A stretch of DNA of 64,000 bases from Nocardioides sp. JQ2195 (GCF_012272695.1 NZ_CP050902.1:1116001-1180000), one strand, 5' to 3'; positions 48,239-58,375 are shown, counted from the first letter of the stretch. Notes: a model not told the origin generated them from the letters alone. A program made the numbers and translations.

Positions 48239-49045
48239 TCACTTGACCTCTGAGCGGCGGACCAGGGCCAGGCCGACGAGCAACGGGATGAGCAGCCAGA
48301 TGGTTCCGGTGACGGCCAGGTGCGCCCAGTCCTCGCCCGTGGGGGAACCCTCGAACAGTGCTCCCTGGGCGTAGGCGAAGTCGACCCACGGCCAGATGTC
48401 GCGGAACCACTCCTGGAGGTTGCCCAAGGTCATGAACAGCGTGGGCAACAGGGCGTTGAAGACGAAGTAGCCCACGATGGCGCCGGCAGAGTTGCGGATC
48501 AGCAGGCCGAGCATGGAGCCGATCAGCATCCCGAGGATGTTGGCCAGCACGATCAGCGAGAGCTCCTTGACGCTCACGTTCCACGTCGTGTCGACGCCCG
48601 CGATCGCCGTACCCACGATGTTGCCGAGGGCGCCGATGGCCATGGCCACCAGCATCGACGCCACGCCGACGCCGACCGAGCAGATCAACTTGGCGTGGAT
48701 CACCCGGCTGCGGTGCGGGATGAGGGTGAAGGTGGTCAGCCCGGACCGCTGACTCCACTCGCTGGAGATGGAGAGCAGTCCCACGATCGGCAGGATCAGT
48801 GCGATCGGGAAGCCGATGGCGGTCGCGAACGCCTCGTAGGTCAGCTCCGAGTCCGGGGCGAACATGATGGTGGCCCCGGTGGCCAGGACGGCTGCGATCC
48901 CGATGCTGGCGATCAGCCAGAACCCGGAGCGGGTGTCGAACATCTTGATCAGCTCGACCCGGACGATGCGACTCATCGGGATCGGGGCGTGGGTCGTCGT
49001 CCCGGTGGCCTCGGCGGCGGGGGCGACCTCTGTCAACGTGGTCAT
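48239..49045 (-). CDS. ABC-2 type exporter permease
   Basis: A 268-aa membrane protein with six predicted helices (IGIAAVLATGATIMF, FPIALILPIVGLLSI, VGVASMLVAMAIGALGNIVG, LIVLANILGMLIGSMLGLLI, YFVFNALLPTLFMTL, GTIWLLIPLLVGLALV), preceded by a short cytoplasmic stretch. EWSQRSGLTTFTLIPHRSRVIHAKLI is the coupling region usual in ABC-2 permeases of the bacitracin/lantibiotic or generic drug-export type. The start overlaps the ATPase stop (ATGA), so they form one transporter; the substrate is unknown. Confidence 0.88.
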   Translation of the reverse strand: MTTLTEVAPAAEATGTTTHAPIPMSRIVRVELIKMFDTRSGFWLIASIGIAAVLATGATIMFAPDSELTYEAFATAIGFPIALILPIVGLLSISSEWSQRSGLTTFTLIPHRSRVIHAKLICSVGVGVASMLVAMAIGALGNIVGTAIAGVDTTWNVSVKELSLIVLANILGMLIGSMLGLLIRNSAGAIVGYFVFNALLPTLFMTLGNLQEWFRDIWPWVDFAYAQGALFEGSPTGEDWAHLAVTGTIWLLIPLLVGLALVRRSEVK

Positions 49046-49941
49046 GCTGCTGCACCTTCTCGTTGGGTCTCGGCAGTGAGCTCGAGGAACATCTCCTCGA
49101 GGCCCGCGTTGTCGGAGGATCGCAGCTCGGTGAGTGCGATCCCGGAGTTCAGGGCGATCCGGCCGACCTGCTCGGCCGGCGCCTCCGTGCGGAGCGCGCC
49201 GTCGTCACCGGAGGTGACGACCAGCCCTGCGTTGCGCAGTGCCTGCGAGAGGTCGGCCGTCGCGGTGGAGCGGACCACGGTTCCGGCGGCGTGCAGGAGC
49301 TCGGCCTTGGTGCCCTCGGCGACGATCCGGCCGTTGCCGATCATCACCAGGTCGTCGGCGATCACCTCGATCTCGTGCAGGAGATGGCTGGACAGCAGCA
49401 CCGTGCCCCCACGGTTGGCGTAGCCGCGGAGCAGGTCGCGCATCCAGCGGATGCCGGCCGGGTCGAGACCGTTGGCCGGCTCGTCCAGGATCAGCACCTC
49501 CGGGTCACCGATCAGTGCGGTGGCGATGCCCAGGCGTTGGCGCATGCCGAGCGAGTAGTTCTTCACCCGACGCTCCGACTCACGCTCGGTGAGGCTGACC
49601 AGCTGCAGCATCTCGTCCACCCGGGCCTTGGGGAGTCCCATGGTGCGCTGCGCGATGGCGAGGATCTCGCGTCCGGTGCGGCCGGCGTGCTGGGCCGAGG
49701 CGTCGAGGAGCACGCCGACCTCGCGGCCCGGGTTGGGCAGGTCGGCGAACGGACGACCGAGGATCGTGGCGGAGCCCGAGGAGGACTCGGTGAGACCGAC
49801 CATGACCCGCATGGTGGTGGACTTTCCGGCGCCGTTGGGTCCGAGGAACCCGGTGACCCGGCCCGGCTGGGCGATGAACGAGACGTCGTCCACGGCGGTG
49901 AAGCCGCGGTAGGTCTTCGTGAGGTGGTCGACTGTGATCAT
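49042..49941 (-). CDS. ABC exporter ATP-binding protein
   Basis: A 299-aa ATPase: Walker A GPNGAGKSTT (about 39-48), Q-loop, signature YSLGMRQRLGIATALIG, Walker B VLILDEPANGLDP and H-loop LSSHLLHE. A C-terminal extension with RSTATADLSQALRNAGLVV and a domain of about 80 residues is typical of DrrA/CcmA-type exporters. The ATG at 49941 (MITVDHLTKTYRG) is the normal start; upstream frame is open only by chance. It is translated just ahead of its permease. No accessory or resistance gene is adjacent. Confidence 0.92.
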   Translation of the reverse strand: MITVDHLTKTYRGFTAVDDVSFIAQPGRVTGFLGPNGAGKSTTMRVMVGLTESSSGSATILGRPFADLPNPGREVGVLLDASAQHAGRTGREILAIAQRTMGLPKARVDEMLQLVSLTERESERRVKNYSLGMRQRLGIATALIGDPEVLILDEPANGLDPAGIRWMRDLLRGYANRGGTVLLSSHLLHEIEVIADDLVMIGNGRIVAEGTKAELLHAAGTVVRSTATADLSQALRNAGLVVTSGDDGALRTEAPAEQVGRIALNSGIALTELRSSDNAGLEEMFLELTAETQREGAAA

Positions 49942-50089
49942 GGTGGAAGCCTCGCCTCCGCGCGCCGGTGCGCACATCGGGGAGACCAACCCCGATGACC
50001 CCCGAGCAACCCTGAGCCGACCCTGAGCCTTCGGTCGGCAGCGCTCAGGGTCCGGGAATTCTTCGGGTGTGCGACAGCGTTGTGCGGAC

Positions 50090-50803
50090 ATGCGAATTGA
50101 TGTGTGGTCCGACGTCGTCTGCCCGTGGTGCTACATCGGCAAGCGCCGTCTGGAGAAGGCCCTCTCCGGCTTCGAGCACGCCGACGACGTCGAGGTCGTG
50201 TGGCACTCCTACGAGCTGGATCCGGCCGCGCCCGACGTGCCCACTGAGCGCACTGTCGAGGTGCTGGCCCGCAAGTACGGCGGCGGCGTGGAGAACGCGC
50301 AGAAGATGATGGACCAGGTCGAGGCCGTCGCCGCGGAGGAGGGCCTGCTCTACCGGCTCTCGCAGACCCAGCGGGTCAACACGGTCGACGCCCACCGGCT
50401 GCTCCATCTGGCACGGCACGACGGTGGTCCCCTGCTGCAGGGCCAGTTGAAGGAAGCCCTGCTCGCGGCGTACTTCGTCGAGGTGCGCAACGTGGCCGAC
50501 CACGAGACCCTTGCCGAGATCGCGACCGGTGTCGGCCTCGACGCCCCGCGGGTGGCCGAGGTGCTGGCCAGTGATGAATTCCGTGACGAGGTGTACGTCG
50601 ACGTGGCGCAGGCGGGCGCCTACGGAGCGACCGGCGTCCCGTTCTTCGTGGTGGCCGAGAAGTACGGCGTCTCCGGTGCCCAGCCGGTCGAGGTCTTCAC
50701 CCGCGCGCTCGAGCAGGCCTGGACCGAGTCCCACCCGGCCGTGACCATGGTCGACGGATCGGGGAGCGCGGAGGCCTGCGGGCCCGACGGCTGCGCGATC
50801 TGA
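50090..50803 (+). CDS. DsbA family oxidoreductase (FrnE-like)
   Basis: A 237-aa thioredoxin-fold protein with an inserted helical domain. The active-site motif is CPWC in DVWSDVVCPWCYIGKRRLEKAL, the cis-Pro block is GATGVPFFVVAEKYGVSGAQP, and a C-terminal CGPDGC pair may form a second disulfide. There is no signal peptide, which fits the cytoplasmic FrnE/2-hydroxychromene isomerase-like group. The ATG at 50090 is the family start. It lies divergent from the ABC genes and convergent with a zinc-ribbon gene. Confidence 0.88.
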   Translation: MRIDVWSDVVCPWCYIGKRRLEKALSGFEHADDVEVVWHSYELDPAAPDVPTERTVEVLARKYGGGVENAQKMMDQVEAVAAEEGLLYRLSQTQRVNTVDAHRLLHLARHDGGPLLQGQLKEALLAAYFVEVRNVADHETLAEIATGVGLDAPRVAEVLASDEFRDEVYVDVAQAGAYGATGVPFFVVAEKYGVSGAQPVEVFTRALEQAWTESHPAVTMVDGSGSAEACGPDGCAI

Positions 50804-50830
50804 GCGAACCGGCGCGGGATCGACGATCGC

Positions 50831-51829
50831 TCAGTAGGAGGGCGACTCCGACGGCTCGTACTCGGTGCTGGGCTCAGCGGACGGGGACTCGGCCTCGAAG
50901 TCCAGCTTCCAGTCGCCGTCCTCCTTGACCATCGGGAGCTCGGTCTCCTGGGTGGTCGGCTCGGAGCCGCCGTAGGAGCTGCTCACCTCGACAGTGGCCT
51001 CGGCGGTGTCTCCGTCCACCTCGGCACTGATGAACTTGACCGTGGCCGTGTTGTCGGAGGAGGCGTTGGCCTCGGCCTCGGTGTGACAGCTGTCCAGGTC
51101 CTCGTCCTCGGTGCCCGCGATGAGCTCGACGAGCTCGTCACACGCGCTGCTGTCACCGTCGAGCAGGCGCTGGTAGCTGTCGTTGTAGTCGGTGATGGCC
51201 TTCTCGATCTGTTCCTCGTCGCTCATCGAGTCCTTGTCGTCGCTGTCGTCGCCACCGAGGGTGAGGAACAGGATGGTGGCCACGATGGCGCCGATGAGGA
51301 GAACGGCAACTCCGAGGATGATCCACATCTTGGCGTTGCCGCCCTTGGTGGGCTGCTGGCCGGGGGGACCCCACTGCTGCCCAGGACCCTGCGGACCACC
51401 GGGGCCCTGCTGTCCGTAGGCAGGCGGGGGCTGCTGCCAACCCTGGCCGGGTGCGGCGCCGGGCCGTGCCCCTTCTTGGGCACCCTGTTGGGCCCCTTGT
51501 CGGGCACCTGGCTGGCCGCCGCCGTACGGCTGCTGCGGGGAGTCTGCACCCTGCGGCGAGGACTGCTGGGCGGCGGCCGGAGTCCATGGTTGCTGTCCGG
51601 AGGCGCTCTGGCCGGAGCCCGGGTTCGACGGGGGAGCCGCCTGGGGGCCCGAGTGCGGCCCGGCCTGCGGTGAGCTCGGCGGGCGGGAGCCGATGCGCGT
51701 CGGCGCCTCGTCGCTGGGGACGATCGGCGTCGACCGACCACCGGTGAACGGTGCGCCACAGCTGGCGCAGACCGCGGCGGAGTCGTCGTCGCGGCGAGTG
51801 CCGCACTGCTGGCAGAAGGCTTGGCTCAT
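50831..51829 (-). CDS. Zinc-ribbon, single-TM protein with Pro/Gln/Gly-rich linker
   Basis: A 332-aa protein with the same build as the one at 47325. It has a zinc ribbon (CQQCGTRR...CASCGAPF), a very Pro/Gln/Gly/Ala-rich linker (about 40-165), one membrane segment (MWIILGVAVLLIGAIVATILFLTL, about 174-197) and an acidic external domain with two cysteines (SSACDELVEL...LDSCHTEAE) and an NTF2/DUF4878-like pattern (ATVKFISAEVDGDTAEATVEV). The function is not known. Only 28 bp separate its stop from the convergent DsbA-like gene. Confidence 0.75.
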   Translation of the reverse strand: MSQAFCQQCGTRRDDDSAAVCASCGAPFTGGRSTPIVPSDEAPTRIGSRPPSSPQAGPHSGPQAAPPSNPGSGQSASGQQPWTPAAAQQSSPQGADSPQQPYGGGQPGARQGAQQGAQEGARPGAAPGQGWQQPPPAYGQQGPGGPQGPGQQWGPPGQQPTKGGNAKMWIILGVAVLLIGAIVATILFLTLGGDDSDDKDSMSDEEQIEKAITDYNDSYQRLLDGDSSACDELVELIAGTEDEDLDSCHTEAEANASSDNTATVKFISAEVDGDTAEATVEVSSSYGGSEPTTQETELPMVKEDGDWKLDFEAESPSAEPSTEYEPSESPSY

Positions 51830-51878
51830 GCAGCGCAGTCTCCCACCGGGGCCGACCTTCAAACCAAACAGCGGGCCG

Positions 51879-51908
51879 ATTGCATGATTATGCAGAGGTC
51901 TGTATACA
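51879..51908 (+). promoter_or_regulatory. argG promoter with ARG-box-like operator
   Basis: TTGCAT (51880-51885) and TATACA (51903-51908) are 17 bp apart. An ATTGCATGATTATGCAGA sequence (51879-51896) covers the -35 and spacer and agrees with about 15 of 18 positions of the bacterial ArgR-box consensus. The argG ATG at 51917 lies nine bases after the -10, so the mRNA should be leaderless. ArgR control is inferred. Confidence 0.7.
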
Positions 51909-51913
51909 CTTGA

Positions 51914-53347
<1,434 letters not shown>

Positions 53348-53359
53348 CCTCCTCCTGCG

Positions 53360-53492
53360 CGAACGGGCAACTCTTGCTGCGCGAACGGTGGATTCTTGAC
53401 GTCCGAACGGGCAATTCTCGAGGTGTGACCTCAAGAATTGCCTGTTCGCCGCGCAAGAACTGCCCGTTCGCGCAGCAACAATCCACTGTTCG
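53360..53492. repeat. 22-bp repeat array, three units then three inverted units
   Basis: Forward units start at 53360 (CGAACGGGCAACTCTTG...), 53382 (CGAACGGTGGATTCTTG...) and 53404 (CGAACGGGCAATTCTCG...). Inverted units follow (CAAGAATTGCCTGTTCG, CAAGAACTGCCCGTTCG, CAACAATCCACTGTTCG) and stop two bases before the ABC-F stop codon. The array fills the whole convergent argG/ABC-F gap and could fold into a long hairpin, because unit 2 and the last inverted unit share the variant core (GGTGGATT / AATCCACT). It is the same family as 20108 and 27013. Confidence 0.87.
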
Positions 53493-53494
53493 TG

Positions 53495-55066
53495 TCAGAG
53501 GCGGAGGGGGCGGCGGGTGCCGGTCGCGCCGATGTCCTCGAGGAAGCCCTGGTCGTGGGAGACCACCATCAGCGCGCCCCGGTAGGAGGCCAGCGCGGAC
53601 ACCAAGGCGTCGTACGAGCTGAAGTCGAGGTTGTTGGTCGGCTCGTCGAGCAGCAGCAGCTGCGGGGCTGGTTCGGCGAGCAGCACGGCAGCCAGGGTGG
53701 CCCGGAACCGTTCCCCGCCTGACAGGGTGCCGACGAGCTGGTCGCCCTTCGCCCCGCGGAACAGGAAGCGCGCCAACCGGGCCCGGACCTCGTTGTCGTC
53801 GGCGTGCGGAGCCCGTTGCTTCACGTTCTCGAAGACCGTCAACGAGTCGTCGAGCGTGTCGAGGCGCTGGTCCAGCATGCCGATCGGGACCTTCACCTCG
53901 AGCAGTCCCTCGGCTTCGACGGCGCCGGTGATCGTGTTCAGGAGCGTGGTCTTGCCGCTCCCGTTCGCGCCGACGACGGCGATCCGTTCGGGGCCGCGCA
54001 GGTCCAGCTCGACGCGGGCGCCAGTACGCAGGGCCAGGTCAGCCCGGAGCACCTCACGCCCGCGTGGCACCTCCGTCGCCGGCAGGTCGACCCGGATCTC
54101 GCGGTCGTCGCGCACCTTGGCCTCGGCCTCGTCCAGCCGTTCCTTGGCCGACTCCAGTCGATCCTCGTGGAGCTGGCGGTACTTCCCGGCCGAGACCTGG
54201 GCAGCACGCTTCCGGAGCTTCATGACGGCGCGCGGCTCGCGCTTGGTCGCATACATCTTGTCCGCATAGCGCTTGCGTCCCGACAGGATCCGCTGCGACT
54301 CGATCAGGTCGTTCTTCTGCTTGCGCATGTCCTGTCGCGCGGTGGTGGCGGCCTGGACGGCAGCCTCCTGCTCGGCCTCGACCTGGGCGGCGTACGCCGT
54401 GTAGCCGCCGCCGTACCACTGCACGGAACCCTCGCGGAGGTCACCGATCCGGTCCACTCTCTCGAGGAGGTCGCGGTCGTGGGTGACCACCAGCAGGGTG
54501 CGTCGCCACGTCTCGACCACGCCGTACAGGTGCTCGCGCGCCGAGGTGTCGAGGTTGTTGGTCGGCTCGTCGAGGAGCAGCACGTCGGGACGCTGCAGGA
54601 GAACGCGGGCCAGGCCGAGCTGCACGGCCTCGCCGCCGGACAGCTCGCCGAGGCGCCTGTCGAGGATGTCGTTCGGGAGCCCGAGCCGGTCGAGCTCGGC
54701 GGCCACGCGTTCCTCGATGTCCCAGTCGTCGCCGACGGTCGCATAGTCGGTCTCGTCGACCGATCCCGACTCGATGGCCCGGATGGCAGCCCGGATCCGG
54801 CGTACGCCGAGGTGGTCGTCGACCCGTTCCTCGGCCCGAAGGGTCAGGTCCTGGCGCAGCCAGCCCACGCGTCCCTCGGCCCGGACGCTGCCTGAGGTGG
54901 GGGAGAGGTCGCCGGCGGCGAGCCGTAGGACGGTGGACTTCCCGGTGCCGTTGTCACCGACCAGCCCGGAGCGTCCGGGCGGAACCAGCAGGTCCAGGTC
55001 GTCGATGACCACCGAGCCGTCCGGCCAGGCGAAGGTGAGGTGGGTGAAGCGCAGGGGAGAAGACAA
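53495..55066 (-). CDS. ABC-F family ATP-binding protein (ribosome-protection type)
   Basis: A 523-aa soluble protein with two ATP-binding cassettes and no membrane domain. Walker A motifs GDNGTGKST and GANGSGKTT, signature motifs LSGGEAVQLGLARVLL and LSGGERFRATLAAVLL, and Walker B LLLDEPTNNLD in both halves. A charged, helical interdomain linker (about 225-310, with ERKR-rich QRILSGRKRYADKMYATKREPRAV) is typical of ribosome-associated ABC-F factors, some of which protect against antibiotics. The TTG at 55066 has GAGGAA upstream. A long leader with a possible WhiB7-type promoter precedes it. Confidence 0.88.
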   Translation of the reverse strand: MSSPLRFTHLTFAWPDGSVVIDDLDLLVPPGRSGLVGDNGTGKSTVLRLAAGDLSPTSGSVRAEGRVGWLRQDLTLRAEERVDDHLGVRRIRAAIRAIESGSVDETDYATVGDDWDIEERVAAELDRLGLPNDILDRRLGELSGGEAVQLGLARVLLQRPDVLLLDEPTNNLDTSAREHLYGVVETWRRTLLVVTHDRDLLERVDRIGDLREGSVQWYGGGYTAYAAQVEAEQEAAVQAATTARQDMRKQKNDLIESQRILSGRKRYADKMYATKREPRAVMKLRKRAAQVSAGKYRQLHEDRLESAKERLDEAEAKVRDDREIRVDLPATEVPRGREVLRADLALRTGARVELDLRGPERIAVVGANGSGKTTLLNTITGAVEAEGLLEVKVPIGMLDQRLDTLDDSLTVFENVKQRAPHADDNEVRARLARFLFRGAKGDQLVGTLSGGERFRATLAAVLLAEPAPQLLLLDEPTNNLDFSSYDALVSALASYRGALMVVSHDQGFLEDIGATGTRRPLRL

Positions 55067-55386
55067 GAGCGTTCCTCTGGGATGCGAGGGGGAACCACCC
55101 GTCGACGACGGGCTTCACGGGCGCTCTCAGGACTTCACGCCGACAAGGATGCCGACCGAGGGTGCCACCGTGCAAGTGGTTTTCCGGGCGGGGAGTGTCA
55201 CGCGCCAGCACCGCGGCCGGGGGACGATCGACTGACCCTGACGTTCGTGGACTCGCTTCGCCGACCACGGAGGGTCGGGTAGCATGGGCCGTTCCGGGCA
55301 CAGCGTCGTGCACGACCCTCCACCAGGCCGAGAACTGGCCGTGGAGGAGTCCGCCAATCCACGAGACAACCATCGAGGAATCCGCT

Positions 55387-56973
55387 GTGAGCAAGCCCGT
55401 CGTACTCATCGCCGAAGAACTGAGCCCCGCAACCGTCGACGCGCTCGGTCCCGACTTCGAGATCCGCCACTGCAACGGTGCCGACCGTGCCGAGCTGCTG
55501 CCCGCCATCGCCGATGTCGACGCGATCCTGGTCCGTTCCGCGACCAAGGTCGACGCCGAGGCGCTGGCGGCTGCCGCGAAGCTCAAGATCGTCGCCCGTG
55601 CCGGGGTCGGTCTCGACAACGTCGACGTCAAGGCCGCGACCCAGGCCGGCGTCATGGTCGTCAACGCGCCGACCTCCAACATCGTGTCCGCCGCGGAGCT
55701 GGCCGTCGGCCTCATGCTCGCCGCCGCGCGCAACATCAGCCCGGGTCACGAGGGCCTGCGCAACGGTGAGTGGAAGCGGTCGAAGTACACCGGCATCGAG
55801 CTCTACGAGAAGACCGTCGGCATCGTCGGCCTGGGCCGGATCGGCGTGCTGGTCGCCCAGCGCCTGAGTGCCTTCGGCATGAACGTCGTCGCCTACGACC
55901 CCTACGTGCAGCCGGGCCGTGCCGCCCAGATGGGCGTGCGCCTGGTCGACCTCGACACGCTCCTCACCGAGGCCGACTTCATGAGCGTCCACCTCCCCAA
56001 GACCCCCGAGACGATCGGCCTGATCGGCGCCGACGAGCTCGCCAAGGCCAAGTCCAACCTGGTCCTGGTCAACGCTGCCCGGGGTGGGATCGTCGACGAG
56101 ACCGCGTTGTACGACGCCCTGAAGACCGGCCGCATCGCTGCCGCCGGCCTCGACGTGTTCGCCAAGGAGCCGTGCACCGACAGCCCGCTCTTCGAGCTCG
56201 AGAACGTCGTGGCCACCCCGCACCTCGGAGCCTCCACCGACGAGGCCCAGGAGAAGGCCGGCATCGCCGTGGCCAAGTCCGTGCGGCTCGCTCTCTCCGG
56301 TGAGCTCGTCCCCGACGCGGTCAACGTGCAGGGCGGCGTGATCGCCGAGGACGTCCGTCCCGGGATCCCGCTCACCGAGAAGCTCGGCCGGGTCTTCACC
56401 GCGCTGGCCGGCGAGGTTGCCCAGTCGATCGACGTCGAGGTCCGCGGCGAGATCACTGAGTACGACGTCAAGGTGCTCGAGCTGGCCGCCCTCAAGGGTG
56501 TCTTCGCCGACATCGTCGAGGAGCAGGTCTCCTACGTGAACGCGCCGCTGCTGGCCGCCGAGCGCGGCACCGCCGTGCGCTTGGTGACGGAGGCCGAGAG
56601 CCCCGACCACCGCAACCTGATCACCGTCCGGGGCACCCTGTCCGACGGCTCGCAGGTCTCCGTGTCGGGCACGTTGGTCGGCCTCGCGCAGAAGGAGCGC
56701 CTGGTCGAGGTCAACGGGTTCGACCTCGACATCGAGCCCACCGACCACCTGGCCTTCTTCGTCTACGAGGACCGCCCGGGCATGGTCGGCACGGTCGGCG
56801 GGATCCTGGGTGACGCGCAGATCAACATCGCCGGGATGCAGGTTGCCCGCGCCGGCAAGGGTGGTCAGGCACTGGTGGCCCTGTCGGTGGACTCCGACAT
56901 CGCTGCCGACACGCTCGCGGAGATCCAGCAGGCCATCGCCGCCCAGACCGTGCGCTCGGTCGACCTCGGCTGA
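55387..56973 (+). CDS. serA: D-3-phosphoglycerate dehydrogenase
   Basis: A 528-aa enzyme catalysing the first committed step of serine synthesis. The catalytic/NAD domain (about 1-315) has RSATKVDAE, GRIGVLVAQRLSAFG (NAD fold), NAARGGIVDETALYDAL and the catalytic HLGAST. Then follow an allosteric substrate-binding domain (about 320-450) and a C-terminal ACT domain (about 455-525, HLAFFVYEDRPGMVGTVGGILGDAQINIAGMQV), the long form with serine feedback as in M. tuberculosis. The GTG at 55387 has GAGGAA upstream. In mycobacteria serA likewise lies between ilvC and leuB. Confidence 0.96.
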   Translation: MSKPVVLIAEELSPATVDALGPDFEIRHCNGADRAELLPAIADVDAILVRSATKVDAEALAAAAKLKIVARAGVGLDNVDVKAATQAGVMVVNAPTSNIVSAAELAVGLMLAAARNISPGHEGLRNGEWKRSKYTGIELYEKTVGIVGLGRIGVLVAQRLSAFGMNVVAYDPYVQPGRAAQMGVRLVDLDTLLTEADFMSVHLPKTPETIGLIGADELAKAKSNLVLVNAARGGIVDETALYDALKTGRIAAAGLDVFAKEPCTDSPLFELENVVATPHLGASTDEAQEKAGIAVAKSVRLALSGELVPDAVNVQGGVIAEDVRPGIPLTEKLGRVFTALAGEVAQSIDVEVRGEITEYDVKVLELAALKGVFADIVEEQVSYVNAPLLAAERGTAVRLVTEAESPDHRNLITVRGTLSDGSQVSVSGTLVGLAQKERLVEVNGFDLDIEPTDHLAFFVYEDRPGMVGTVGGILGDAQINIAGMQVARAGKGGQALVALSVDSDIAADTLAEIQQAIAAQTVRSVDLG

Positions 56974-56986
56974 TCCGACGCTCGTT

Positions 56987-57020
56987 GCGGGGCCCGACCG
57001 GTTGTCCGGTCGGGCCCCGC
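56987..57020 (+). terminator. Terminator after serA
   Basis: Arms 56987-57001 and 57006-57020 (GCGGGGCCCGACCGG and its exact complement) with a TTGT loop form a perfect 15-bp stem 13 bp after the serA stop. Confidence 0.85.
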
Positions 57021-57032
57021 TCGCGTTGGTGG

Positions 57033-57116
57033 CTGCGGGACCATGCGTGCTGCGGGACCTTGCGTGCTGCGAAGATCTTGCGTGCTGCGAGGATCTTGCG
57101 TGCTGCGACGATTGAC
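57033..57116 (+). repeat. 17-18 bp tandem repeats downstream of serA
   Basis: Four units and a partial fifth, starting at 57033, 57050, 57067, 57085 and 57103. The first two read CTGCGGGACC(A/T)TGCGTG; the next two CTGCGA(A/G)GATCTTGCGTG. They lie between the serA terminator and the first GH16 gene. They differ in length and sequence from the 22-bp family, though both contain TTGC and CTGCG. Confidence 0.75.
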
Positions 57117-57226
57117 ACCCGGACGGTCATAACCGCAGCGCCGTCGCATCGTTGAACCATCAACACGTCCTGCACCGGAGGCTTGCCTCCGGGCAAGCGG
57201 TCGACACAACTTCGAGGAGTCCTCAC

Positions 57227-58375
57227 GTGCGTTTCTCGGTGGCACGCATGGGAACGTCGGTGCTGCTCGTGGCCGGCCTGCTGGTGGCCGCTCCACAGGC
57301 GGTGGCCGCGACGGTCGACGCCCCGACGGCGCGGTCCAGCGCTGTCGCGGCACCCACCTTGGAGAAGAAGGCCCGCAACCTCGGCACGGTTCTCCTCTCC
57401 GGGCGCACGGCCAAGCGCAAGGATCGCATGGTGCTGCAGCGTCGTACGGCGAAGAAGCGGTGGGTCCGCGCCGAACGCTTCACCTCGCGCAGGCACAGGT
57501 TCCGCATCGTCGTGTGGAAGAAGCGGCGGCGCACGCCGTACCGGGTCGTCGACCGGTCGAGTCGTCGCAGGTCCGAGGTCAGGAGGGTCCCGAGGCTCCG
57601 GGTCACCCGTGACGCCTGCGGCGTGCGACCGCTGAAGGCGAGCGGTGAGCCGTGGCGGTGCTCCTTCCACGACGACTTCGAGGGGACGACCCTCGACCTG
57701 TCCAGGTGGACGATCCAGAAGGACGGCTTCATCACCGGCGACCCGCCCGGGGCTGCCGCCTGCTACAGCGGGAAGAACGTCTCGGTGGCCGACGGTTCCC
57801 TGAGGTTGGTCGCGCGTCGTGCCAGCTTGCTCGAGTGCCCCGGACTGGCCGGCATCACGAAGATCTTCACCTCGGGGATGGTCTCCACCCATGACACCTG
57901 GTCCCAGCGCTATGGCCGCTTCGAGGCCCGGATCCACAACACCGCGACCACTCGACGTGGCCTGCACGAGGCCTACTGGTTGTGGCCCGACGAGCGCTAC
58001 GGCGCCGTCAACGGTGACGAGATCGACATCTCCGAGACCTACTCGGTCTACCCGACGCTCTCCGTGCCCTACCTGCACTACGGCGCCGACGACGGTGCCG
58101 TGCTGAGTGGGCCCGAGCAGAACACGGCCTACGACTGCATGGCGCACCGCGGCGAGTGGAACACCTATCGCATGCAGTGGTCGGCCAGTCGGATCCGTAT
58201 CTGGGTCAACGGTGACCTGTGCCTCAGCAACACGTCGGGCAGCCCGGCCTTCCGCAAGCGCTACATCATGATGTTCACCCAGGCGCTCGGATCCGGCACC
58301 AACGCCTACAACCTCCTGCTGCCGCCGCCGATCCCGGCCACGATGAAGGTCGACTACGCCCGCGTCTGGCGGTGA
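57227..58375 (+). CDS. Secreted GH16-family glycoside hydrolase, copy 1
   Basis: A 382-aa exported protein (N-terminal signal MGTSVLLVAGLLVAAPQAVA). A strongly basic segment of about 100 residues (RTAKRKDRMVLQRRTAKK...RRSEVRRVPRLRVTRDACG) precedes a GH16 domain. Catalytic residues appear in GDEIDISETY (E-x-D-x-x-E). CSFHDDFEGTTLDLSRW is the usual domain start, and MKVDYARVWR the usual end. It should cut a beta-linked polysaccharide outside the cell; glucan, galactan or laminarin cannot be told apart. The GTG at 57227 has GAGGAG upstream. A paralogue follows. Confidence 0.85.
   Translation: MRFSVARMGTSVLLVAGLLVAAPQAVAATVDAPTARSSAVAAPTLEKKARNLGTVLLSGRTAKRKDRMVLQRRTAKKRWVRAERFTSRRHRFRIVVWKKRRRTPYRVVDRSSRRRSEVRRVPRLRVTRDACGVRPLKASGEPWRCSFHDDFEGTTLDLSRWTIQKDGFITGDPPGAAACYSGKNVSVADGSLRLVARRASLLECPGLAGITKIFTSGMVSTHDTWSQRYGRFEARIHNTATTRRGLHEAYWLWPDERYGAVNGDEIDISETYSVYPTLSVPYLHYGADDGAVLSGPEQNTAYDCMAHRGEWNTYRMQWSASRIRIWVNGDLCLSNTSGSPAFRKRYIMMFTQALGSGTNAYNLLLPPPIPATMKVDYARVWR

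Noticed and set aside
55126..55168. Leader peptide (GTG start, ILV-containing) before the ABC-F gene
   Set aside because: The ORF lies mostly within the predicted promoter, has no clear ribosome-binding site and no following terminator.
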